A stretch of 64,000 nt of DNA from Marisa cornuarietis (taxonomy: Eukaryota; Mollusca; Gastropoda; Architaenioglossa; Ampullariidae), in assembly GCA_004794655.1 (NCBI GenBank), contig SMMW01000622.1, positions 13,708,501-13,772,500 of the forward strand, written 5' to 3'. Shown here in pieces: positions 1 through 12,100 of the stretch. Under the pieces are notes generated by a model, which ran no database searches, was not told where the DNA came from, and saw nothing but the letters and a program-made list of their open reading frames with translations. A program made the position numbers and the translations under genes. Every line of letters starts with the position of its first letter. The first letter of the stretch is position 1.

Positions 1-137
1 GGTATTAAGCCCAAAGATGCTGGTACATACACTGTAACAGCTACCAATGAGCATGGCACAGAACAGGCACCAGCCACGCTAATGGTTACTGACAAGCTTG
101 AAGAAGTTGTTGATTGGAAAGCTCAGCTGAAACACAG
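1..137 (+). CDS. Exon 1: C-terminal end of an Ig domain plus linker start (partial)
   Basis: Reading frame 1 encodes the F-G hairpin of an Ig domain: K-D-A-G-T-Y-T-V-T-A-T-N-E-H-G, then a linker ending D-W-K-A-Q-L-K-H-R. The donor is CAG|gtagag and the exon ends in phase 2, with AG of an Arg codon completed by exon 2. The start of the exon lies before the window. The next 535 nt are intron with nothing recognisable. Confidence 0.88.
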
Positions 138-3100
138 GTAGAGTAGCAGCCTGTGATTCTTTCAAAAATTACAACAAAATTTAGAATATATAATGTGAAA
201 TAATTGTCCTCCTGAATGGTGCCTGGGTGAACGCTGGAATAACTTAATTTCATGCTGTATTGCTAAACAAAGATTGTTTTGAGGTTTATGAAGTGTTACT
301 TTCTTCAGATAATATAAAATAGCATCATTTATGTCAGGAGACTGCGTTTCCATTTTAATGAGGAGCCAGTGAAAAGTCTCTAAGCATAGTACACTCTAGC
401 TTCTTCCTGGCCACCATTTTGGCAGTAGTGTTGTGTACAGTTTGGGGCTTTTGAAAATCTAATGTGTAAATACTTCTACAAGAAAGCTGTAAAAATGTTT
501 TATTTTGTCCATTGTTCCCCTTGCATATTATAAATATATAACCAAACATTTTCAAGGGCAACTTCTTTTGAGAGTGGATTTAGTGTTTACATTTATTTTA
601 AAACTGGATCGACTTCACAGATAGCACATTGCCACATAAGTAGTGACCATCTTTGCAAAACTTGTTTAACAGAGAGGTCCAGCAAGAGGCTAAAGAAGAG
701 GAGACAGCTTGGAATATTAAATTAAAGCATGTGGAGGTTGAGGAGCAGAAGTCTCCCTCACCTGAAGTGACACCTAAACCTCCTTCTCCTGAGATCGAGC
801 GTCTGGAATACCATCCTGCACCAAAGCGAGAACGTCCAGAGGTGAGCGGTGGCATAAACTGTCTTCCCTTTCTATATAAATGTATACTGTACTTACATCT
901 ACTACTTCCCGTGTGGATATAGTTATGAATTCATTCATTTTTTTGTACTTGCTTATAACGTCTGCTACATTTTAGTGTAAAGATTATGCATTCTCTGTAA
1001 GCCATGCATTTGATACAGTCAGTTCTGTTACAAACTGGGTACCTATGTCCCCTTAAAATCTTATGAATAGCCTTGTAACTGTCGTAGAAATTTTGCAGTA
1101 ACACTAATGGCAATATCTACAGTCTTTTGCATTAACATTAATTTTCTTTATTATGACTGCCTTGTTGTTACAGCTTGAGTCTGAGCCAGAACCACATGAG
1201 TTTGAAATAAAGCCAAGGGAGCATGAAGAGCTTGAAAAGTATCTGCGACCCAAACCAGTGCCACCCCCAGCTCTTACAGCAGAAGAAGAACAGAAGACAG
1301 GCTACGTGCGAGCTGTTAAAACTCGAGAAGAAGAAGAGCTTGAAGAAAAAGTTCTTATTATACCCAAAGCTAAGGTGAGGATGAGCTTTAGGACTCCATT
1401 TCCCATCACTCTCAGAAAGTATCATTTTAGTCAGTTGTTTTTTTTCTGCCACAAATAGAAGGAAAATTCTGGCATGATTTCTGTTCTTCATTGGGTATGT
1501 TGAGACTCATTTTACAAGGTGTTAAGGTCTCAGGTAGTAGGTTTTGGTATGTTCAGAGATTCTGTAGACATGGCTTCATATAGAAATGTGCTCTGCTCTT
1601 TTAAAGTGTTCATACATTGCAAATGTAGTGTACTGTTTGGATCAGGTAAATATAATTCATTTTTTAAACGGAGAAAGAGCATTTATTTAATATTTAAACT
1701 GTCTTGATCAGTGGCAGTGGATTGTTCCCCTTGAAGATCTGAGTGTGAAGGAGCGTGAAGCTGCGAAGTTTGATTGTGAGCTATCCATCCCAAACGTGAA
1801 AGTAGTATGGCGGGTGGGTGAGCAGGAAATTGAACCCAGCCCAAAGTATGCCATCACAGAAGATGGCAAGACACACACACTACTTATCAGCAAGTGTCGG
1901 CCTAAAGATTCTGGTCCAGTGTCTTGTGCCTATGGTGACATTGTCACCGAAGCCAGTCTAACTGTTGAAGGTGAGATCTGCATCCACCTTTCCTGAAAAT
2001 ATTTCTACAGTATATTTTAGAAAAAATATGATAAAAAAGCATGTTTCCAATTTACAATATTGAATTACATGTTTCAAATTATAAAACATCCATGTTTGAT
2101 TATTAATATTTTTTGTTGTTGGTTCAGAGGTCCCAGCAGATTTCACCATGAAGCTTAAAGACACACAGGCCCAAAAGAATACCAGTGCTACATTCATCTG
2201 CATGACCAATGATGATGAGCTACCTGTGCAGTGGCTTGTAAATGGCAAGCCTGTGACACCATCTGAAAAATACAAGATTCAATCAGATGGTTTTGAACAC
2301 ACATTTACCATCTCTGATCTATCTCCTGATGATAACTGTGAGGTTACAGTTGTCATTGGTGAAAATAGTTCTACTGCTCAGCTTACTGTTGAAGGTAGGT
2401 TATTGGTCTGTAAACATGATGTGGCAAAATTATGTGGGCATTTATGACAATAAATCTGATTAGCACTTTGGTACACAACAAAAAATTAAAGGAAAGAGGG
2501 AGCACTTTGGGAGGAAGAGTGAAAATAGATTATGATTCAGAGACATGGTACATACTTTCTGTTGTAATATTATAGGAAATAAGAACAAAGCTAGATGTAT
2601 AATTCACATATTAAAATAGTGAGTCATTAATAATAACATTTCTCCAGTGCATTTCCCTGCTGGCAGCAAGCTTAATGTGCTTTGACATAAACAGTTGATT
2701 AACAATATCTCTAGCACACATATAAGCATATCCACAGCATACATGCATATGCAAAAAGGTGCCTACATGAAAAACGTGCACGCAGGGGTGGAAGGTATCA
2801 GAAAAGAGAAGAGAAGCCATCAGATACTTGAAATTATCAAAGTGCTACATGTGAAGTGATGGTGGCAAAGCAATCCAGGCACTAGGACCAGAGAAAGAAA
2901 AAGATCAGCACTCAAACTTATATTGTCCAAAATGTGGCACATACAGAGACTGACTGAGCTGATAAAGTGTTAATAACTCAATAATAATAGTTAAGGGTCA
3001 GAAGGATGAAACTGCCTCACTTTCATGAGTTGTGTACTATATACATGCTGTACATAATCACATCATTCCTTTAAATAATCATGTTATTACTGTCAACCTG

Positions 3101-6100
3101 AATTGTGACTTAAATCATGTTATTCCTATGAACCTGTATTGTGACTTTTAATAATCATGTTATTACTATAAACCTGTATTGTAACTTTCCCCACAGAAAT
3201 CAGTGTTGACTTCTCAGTGCCACTGAAAGATGTTACTGTCACAGAGGGCAGCACAGCAGAATTTCAATGTACCCTCACTATACCTGTGGACAAGAGTAAG
3301 GTCCACTGGTTTATTAACTACAAAGAGGTTCAGGAAGATGAGAAGTATGAGTTTATTTCTGATGGAATAATGCAGAAACTGATCATTAAAGATTCAACAC
3401 CAGCAGATGCGGGAGTAGTGACCATCATGATTGGCGAGAAAGAATCATCAGCCAGCTTCACTGTAGAAATGATTGCTGTTGACTTCAGCATTCCACTTAA
3501 GGATCAGACTGTCTATGAGAAGTCGACTGTAGAGTTCACATGTGAGCTGACCAGAGAAGTCGACAGTGTGTTGTGGTTCCTTGATGAGGAAGAGCTTAAG
3601 CCCAGCAATACTGTTGAAATCCTGAAAGATGGTCCCCGTCATAAGCTCATCATCCATGATGTCACTCTTGAAGATGCTGGTGAAGTAAAAGTTAAGGTTG
3701 GAGACCTGACATCATCAGCAGTCCTCACTATCCAGGAGCTGCCTGTGGAGTTTGTTGTCCCTCTCAATGATGTGAGCGTCATGGAAACGGAGACAGCAGA
3801 ATTTGTCTGTGAGCTGTCAAAGGATGTGGAGAAGGTGCGGTGGTTCTTAGATGATGCCGAGTTGATTGAGAGTGACCGCATAGAGTTTATAAAAGAGGGT
3901 CTCAGGCACAAGCTGCTTGTCCGCAACTCTTCAATTGATGATGAGGGCCTCATTACAGTACAGGCAGAAGATAAGAAATCTACGGCATCCCTATTCATCA
4001 GAGGTATGTTACTCTTTAAGCTCTTCTTGGGTTATACTGTGCAGTTTGAATTCCTACATTCCTAGACCACAGTGCTGTTGATAGCATTAGTGGGTATAGA
4101 CTGGGTGCTCAATATTTTGCAAAATGTTCTTGAATATTTAAGGAACTTATTATTTTTCTATTAGCAATTCATCATTTTAATTCCATGGCTGATTTTTTTT
4201 AAAATCACAGAGCTGCCTCCTGAGTTTATTAGGCCACTTCAGAACCAGGAAGTAAATGAGGGTGACAGTGTCATATTTGAATGTGAACTGAACATGGACA
4301 ATACAACAGCCAAATGGTTCCATGATGGTCATGAAATCAGTGATGATAGGCACTATAAAATTGTCCGTGAAGGCAGAGTTCATCGACTTATCATCACAGA
4401 CACCATCTTACCTGATGCTGGAGACATTACTGCCAAAGTTGAGGACAAATCTACAACTGCCACTTTAACAGTGCATGGTGAGTTTGCTGAATGTGATTAT
4501 ACATGTTTAATTTTAATTTGACAGGTAGGAAGTGGTTTTAAGAGCAGTGAACAATGAATGATTTATCCAAAGAGATGGCATGTGGAAGATGGACCCCACC
4601 CCTCATCTTCTGCGATCTTTGTTGCTTGATAAATCAGGTACATATCAGCTGGGCAAGCAGACCTCAGACCAGCAAATTTGAGCTAGCTAATCACCTGCCT
4701 ACTGTGTGTTACCAGTTTGTATGATTTAAAAATGTGCCTAAGAGTCTTGGTAGGTTGTTTTCTTGTATTTTCTGAATGGTTCCAAGCTAGATTAAAGAAA
4801 GAAGAGTGTGTATTGCAGTTGGTGGGTAAGAAAACAAGTTCTACTCACAAACGTCTGACTCTTAGTAACTGAACATGGGTAATAAGCTTTGCAAAGTTCA
4901 GAACTGGGGTTGGGGTTGATGGTGGGGGTGGGATTGGTGTTCTATGCGGAGCCAGCAACCAGTGCTATATCACAACAAGCCAGCCAGCCGTGTAAACAGA
5001 TGCCACATGCAGAGAAAGAAAAGCATATCTGAGACAAGAGCTGAACCGAGAACAGCCAACATTCACTGTATTGGTAACAGGCGCTAACCGTTGCACTACT
5101 GGACTGCCCGGGGTTGGGGCTGAGGGCTGTTGTATGTGATCTGCACGATGGCTGCAAAGTGCCATTTGTCTAAGAGGTATAGCAGAACAAGATGTATTTA
5201 GAGCACTTAGTTAAGTCACAGAAGCTGTTTGCTGTTAAAGATGCTAATTAAGAGGAATAAAGAGGAATTTATGCTCCACTTTCAGAAGTTCCTGTTGAGT
5301 TCATGGCAGAACTCAAGGAAATCCACACAGAAGAGCACAAGATTGCCTACTTCCAGTGTGAGGTCAACAAAGACGATGTCACTGTCATGTGGATGAAGGA
5401 CCATGAAGTCATTACTCCCAGCAACAAGCACATTATGGAACATGATGAACGTACTCACACCCTTGTTATCAAAGATGTCGATGCCAATGATGTTGCTGAG
5501 TACGCAGTTGTTGTAGGTGACAGAAAGAGTTCAGCCTGCCTCCATCTAGATGGTGAGTATTTTTATATCTGATGCAGTGTCAGCACATTGCTTTTTTTGT
5601 AAACACTGAAAGCAGTTCAACTTTGTAATAACATTTTTTTCTTTGGAAATGGAAAACTGCTTTAGTGAATTAGCAAAAATGAGTGCGCATTTCAAATGCT
5701 TCATAGACCTAAGGAAATTATAGTTCATTGTTTTGTAAAATAGTTGTATTTTTTTAGAAGCAACTCTGCGTAGTATCTTCTAGCAAAGATTAGATATTTC
5801 TTCCAGCCATAAAAACTGCTCTTGAATGTGGAAGCATTAAAAACATACAATATTATGCAGAGCTTTCATAGTATGTAAAGGCATTAATTTGATGTTTTGT
5901 ATACGCTGCATCTGAATGGATCGAAACTCACTGCTTTGCTGTTAAGGCGGGTCCTGCACAATCGTGTTTAATTGTCCAGACTGCATGGAGCATGCATAAT
6001 GTTTTGTTTACGCAATGTTTGTCAATGCCTGAAGAGCTTTCTGAATTTGCTCTTGTCTTTGTGAAGTGCTTGACTGCACATCTGTTTCTGTTTCCTTGAG

Positions 6101-9100
6101 CTGTATAAGGCAGAACTGTGATAGTGACTGATCTGCTCATGTAATTGGATTGATAACATTCAATTGTTTTTGGTTTGCTATGTTTGTGTTTTAACTTGTT
6201 TTGTAAGTTTTTTATGTGGGGTATAGCAAAAATTATTTTATAGATTGTTATTGCTTTTACTGCATGTTTTCTCTTGTTAGAGAGTTATGTGTGTGGGCAC
6301 AATGACTTGTTTAAATGGTTATCTTTTTTCATCAGATTGCATGTGTGTTGTAAAACTTATACTATAAGAAAAACCACATTCCCTCTTAAAAAGTAGACAT
6401 TTAAGTAAAATTTCTGTGCTGCAAACTTTACAAACGGGTGAAAAAGTTGTTACTGCTTCTTTTGACTCAAGTGGTAGTTTGTGAGAATGTTGCAGCATTA
6501 CAACATCTTAAGTCATACCTCATTTGATCAATCCGCCCATCCATCTATGAATTTACTCATCCATTAAAATTTCAAAGCTATTCTGTGATATGTTGGCAAA
6601 TGTAGAAGATATACTGAATTTAGAAAAATAAAAAGTACTGAAGAAATTGTTTATCCTGTTACTCATTTCCTTTATTAATTGTTTGCTTGCTTTCATTCAT
6701 TAGCTTTTTGCAAACAAATATTTATTTATTTACTTGGAAGCATCAAATATTTCAGTAGGAGTCAGAAGGAGAGTTGACAGGCAGAAGAACTGAGTAAATT
6801 ATGGGCTTTTGTAAATGCCTTGATTCATGTCAGTTGTTGCACTGTACTTCTGTTTTTATTTATTTACAGTTTTTTAGCCTTGTGTTTGTTTATGGTGGTT
6901 GTGTTTATTTTTATGTTGAAACCCCAAAGCTAACAAGTGAAAGTGTGCTTCACATTTGGGAATTTGGCTGTATTAGCTTTTTTTAAGTCAGTTTTCAAGA
7001 GCAGTTAGAAAAGTAGGCTCTGCATTTTGCTAACACACTTGTCCTTTGTTCAGTAACTTAGTGACACTCTCCTAGTAGCCATTTTTCCATTCTTCTTGTA
7101 ATTTTTTAGTGTGTGTGGCCTAATTTCACATTTCATAGACATCAACATCCATGCAAAGATTTTACAAGCAGATGAGAGGCTATCCATAAACATACTACCC
7201 ACAAAAATAAAACAAAGATTTACAGGCATTGTTGAACAAAGTTACATAAGTTGATTAGCTGACTACATTTTCTTAAATTATTTCTGTAGATCTTGAATTT
7301 CCTGCTATTTAATTCCTTGGCAGTAATCAACAGCTAGGAGGCTTATGTGGAATGTGATGTGCACAAAAGAATACTAACTTAAACTACAGACTTTAATAAG
7401 AGTATATGCTTTTTAAAAACTATACTAAGGTGGGTTAACACATTTTTAAAATGCATGTTTGTGTAAATATAAACTTTGGTGTGGAAGCTGTCAAATGAAT
7501 AAAAATTTAGGATGGTGCTATTAATAAGTCATGGTGTTCCAAGAGGCTTGGATGCCTTTTACTTATTGTGAAGTTTCCATGAAATAAACGAAAGTAGATC
7601 TTGACACTGAATTTTACAGAATAACTCAGCCATTGAAGTTCATTTGTGATGGTTTCCACAAATATAAAAGCATGTTCCCCATGAATGGCAATGATTGCCT
7701 TGCAGAGCTTCCCCTCAATCTCAGTCTCAGCGTGAAGCGGTTTACAGTGGACTCGGAGTCCCTTGCTGTGTTCATATGTAATGTTTCCAAAGTTGACTTG
7801 CGTGTTTCGTGGTACCGAGGTGACAGAAAGCTACGCCCTAGCTTCAAATATGACATTCTCGATGAAGGCTGCATGCATAAGCTTGTTGTGCATAGATTGA
7901 ACATTGAGGATTATGATGACTACATCGTGGTCATTGGCAGTCGCCGTTTAACTGGAATCACTCTAAAGGAAGGTTGGTCACACCCTTTGCATGCCCTTTT
8001 TTTTACAAATGTACAAACCCAAGTGTATTTTGGAATGCACAGTATTGCATATTGCGTGCATGATCTTGTTTTTGATGGCATTACCTGCTATATAATTAAG
8101 ATATTGCTGGTTTGTGGATTTTTTTTCAGATGTTTTCATTGAGAATTTAAAAAAGAAAATTTTGCGGTCTTGTTCAGTAGATTATTAGAGGTATTTCTGT
8201 TCCAGAAGCACCACTGGAGTTCACTATTCCATTGTCAGAACAAACCTGCAAAGAAGGAGAAACAGTCACCTTTTTGTGTGAAGTCACTGAAACCAATGTT
8301 CCTGCCAAGTGGTTCAAGAATGGAATGGAACTTCAGCCATCAGAGACCATGTCCGTTGAGATGGATGGCAAAGTGCATCGTCTTGTGCTTCGTAACACCC
8401 ATATGGATGATGCTGCCGAATACACAGTTGTCATCAGAGACAAAGATAGCAGCGCCAAGCTTACTGTGGAAGGTCAATTTCTTTTGATGATCATCTGTTT
8501 AAAATTGCTAATAAATTTTATAAAGGAAGAAAGAAAAAAGAAGTGAAGACCTCATAATTTATTCTGGTTACATGACAGGTTTTTTTTATCCTCAAGCTTT
8601 TGAGACGATGAAATAGAGAAAATATTATTTGCTAGAATAGCTAAGAGGATGGAATTTATTTTTTATTTTTGGAGAAGCCATCAGAACATAGTTCTTAGCA
8701 TGCATAAAAAAAAGTAAAACTGATTATCCAATGAAACTTTCAGAAATTTCTGCTGACTTCACGGTGAAACTTACCGACACTGAAGCACAGGAGAAAGACA
8801 CAGTGTCCTTGTCCTGTGAGGTCAGCAAACCAGATGTCATAGTCGACTGGCTTCTTAATCAGGAGATTCTTAAGCCTAGTGACAAATACAACATGGAGCA
8901 AGATGGGACAACACACACACTTACTATCCAGGAAGTTTCACCCGATGATTCTGGCACATACACTGCTCGCTGTGGTGTCAACGAAACCTCTGCATCATTG
9001 ACAATCAAAGGTAGGATTCATTAGCATTTATTTGAAAGAAACAGTAATTCTGTATTTGTTTCTGTTAGATAAGATAAGATAAGATAACACACAAAACACA

Positions 9101-12100
9101 TGCACACACATAAAACACACACACACACACACACACAAAACACGCACACAAAACACATGCACGCACCCACACACACACACACACAAAGCAAATAAAATGA
9201 AATATAACCCTGTTTGTTTCATACAAGCCAGTTTGAGAACAGAGTGCCATTCATGACATTACATGATAATACAATACCACTGACCCATAACATGGTATTG
9301 CAGAAACTCCACTGGAAATCATCGTTCCTCTAAAAAAGACAGAATGCACAGAAGGGGATTCCATCACCTTGACATGTGAGGTCAACTTGCCAGACAAACC
9401 AGCACGTTGGTTCAAGGATAAAACAGAAATCTTTGCAACAGATGAGTGCCAGCTCAAAGTGGAGGGAAGGGTACATACTCTGACCATACCCAGGGCCACT
9501 CTTGAGGATGAGGCAGAATACACCATCCGTATTGGAGACAAGATCTCCACAGCACTTTTGCTTGTGGAAGGTAAGTCTTCTTTCCTTTGTCTTTTTATGA
9601 TGTTGCATAAACAGATTATTTAAACTATACGGGATTATGCTTGTACCCTCATGTAGATTTTTCAAGTAACAAATGCATGTATTTGTACTTTCTGTCTTCT
9701 TTGTATTTCTTAACTATATACCGTTAAAAATAACTCAGTAATTAAGAAAAATGATATTCCTGGTGTTGAATTGTATATGAATGAAGAGGCACCTTTCTTG
9801 CCATTTTTTTTTCAGAAAGTCCTGTTCACATTACACGGCCACTATGCGACACTGAGTGCCTTGAGGGAGAGACTGTGAGCTTTGTATGTGAGGTGTCGAA
9901 ACCGGGTGTACCTGCAATGTGGCTGAAGGATGGTGTACCCATCACAGAAGATGATGGCTTTGAGTTTATCACAGATGGTTGTACACACATACTCAAAATA
10001 CCTGAGGCCACACCTGAACATGATGCTGTTTACACCATCAAGATCAATGGCAGCAAGTCCATTGCCAAGCTTTTTGTTGAAGGTAAGTTGTAGACAGGAT
10101 CTAAACTATTCTGTTTACAATACCTGCAATGTATGTATGTCTTGTTTTACATGCTGGAATATTTTTACAAGTCATTAAGGACTGAAATTTGATTCCAATC
10201 TTCAGAGGAGACCCCTGACTTCAGAGCCAGGTTGAAAGATGTATCAGGGCGTGAAGGTGACAACGTTGAACTTGAGTGCCTACTGACCAAAGCAAACATC
10301 CCAGTTCGCTGGTTGAAAAACCGTAAACCTCTTACTCCATCAGACCGCATCAAGATCGTGTGTGATCGCTACCGCCATATGCTGCGCATAATGGAAACCA
10401 TTCCAGAGGATGAGGGTGAATACACAGTTATCTTGGGTGATGACAAAGAATCTTCAGCCACCCTCACAATCTATGGTAAGTACAGATGTCTTCATTCTTG
10501 AATTACTCTCATAAATAAAGATATAATGTTTTGTTTCATTTGCTTGCTTGGGAGTATGCTTGTTCAGAGAGTGCATTTTGAAATCACCTTGAGACATACA
10601 ATAAAACACAAGAGTTTCTTTTAAAAAAGGTAAATGTTTGTGATTATGTTATTTATGTTTGTTATTTTTATGTATGATTATCATGGAGACCTTATCATTT
10701 TTATTATTTTTCCCAATAGAAATACCTACCCAGTTCACAAAAGATCTGCGGGACCAGGAGGTACTTGAACAGGAGACTATTGAACTTGAATGTGAGCTCT
10801 CCAAAAAAGGAAAACCTGTCAAGTGGCTGAAGGATGGAGTGGAAATCATTCCTGGTGGCCGAATTGAGATTGTATATGACAGATTCCTGCATCAGCTGAT
10901 TATTGAAGATGCCACTCTGGAAGATATGGGGTGCTATTCTTGTGTCTGTGGTGATGTGTCCACATCTGCTTATGTGAAAGTTGAAGGTGAGGGTTGAGTA
11001 CCCAGAAGAGGGTAATAAACATAAAGGCCTTACTTTAAGATTAATTAAAAAAAAACACCAAATCAAGTCAGATAACATTGAAAGTAAATCATTTTCTTTC
11101 TGGTATAATTTGTTCTTGTGTCCAGGATTCTTTTGCCACAACTGGGTTATTGCTGACACCTTTGTTTATTAATGCATTTTAAACACAAGTGTAATATACA
11201 CTTTATTTTGATTTACTCAAATATTTTTGATAGGGAATATTTTTGTTTCATTTGGTTATACAAAAATTTTATCTATTAAGTGTTCTTAATATTAACTCAC
11301 AGAGCTTCCTGTGGAGATTCTGAAACCCCTCCATGATGTGACCACTACAGAAGGCCAGCCCATTACACTTGAGTGTGAAGTTTCCAAACCCAACCTGCCT
11401 GCTCGCTGGCTTAAAGATGGGAAGGTTCTTGAGCCATCAGAGCGCTATCACCTTGTTATAGATGGTACCATACACAGACTGGAGATTCCTGCGTCCGAAC
11501 TTGATGATGAAGCTGATTACGCCATTGAAGTGAGAGACAAGAGCAGCAAAGCTATGGTGCTGGTTGAAGGTAAACCATTGGTTTGGATAAGCTTGTAAAT
11601 GTAATGCTTCTAGTAGGACTGCCATAGCTCCTGCTTCCTTGGGGAGATCTGTCACATGTTCTATCAGAAACTATACTTGTAGTACTTGTAGTAGAACTGC
11701 CACAGTCTGTGCTTCCTTAGTCAAGATCTGTCAAGTTAATCTAAACCCATTAGTAACTAAACATTGCTACATATACAAACTGCCTTGTGTCTTATTTTTC
11801 CAGTTTTACATCAGTATTCTCTTGTTTTTCAGTTTTGTTCCATTTTTATTTTTGCGTATCATCTTAATTTGTAATCTTAAAGTTTTCTGTCACATTTCCC
11901 TAATGTTGTTGCATGTTATAATGAGCAAAGCAATGTTTTCCTGTTTGTCATAGGTGCCATGCCACTTTTTATTTCCTCTGTCAATTAACCAATGATGAGG
12001 CATAGTTGTCCCTAGTATCCTAAACCTTCCTAAATGCCATGCTTCTTCCTCCTCAGAAATTGCTTTGGAGATCCTCAGTCCTCTGTCTGATCAGAAGGTG

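Larger units (their letters stand above)
2395..3196 (+). other. Intron 5: LINE-like remnant and tandem repeat
   Basis: This 802 nt intron has no coding exon that I can see. Its centre (about 2620-2900) reads on the minus strand like a decayed LINE 3' end, and its last 120 nt are a 39 nt tandem repeat running up to the next acceptor. Confidence 0.7.

Noticed and set aside
3448..3998. Long minus-strand open frames opposite the three-Ig exon
   Set aside because: Antisense shadows of a conserved coding exon, with Ser-rich composition and no domain. The same holds for other antisense frames opposite exons.
5553..7705. Possible hidden Ig exon in the long intron 8
   Set aside because: No phase-1 acceptor/donor pair encloses a Cys...Trp...D-x-A-x-Y pattern in any frame that I could read.
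9028..9250. Minus-strand Cys/Val-rich open frames
   Set aside because: They are readings of the CA microsatellite in intron 11.
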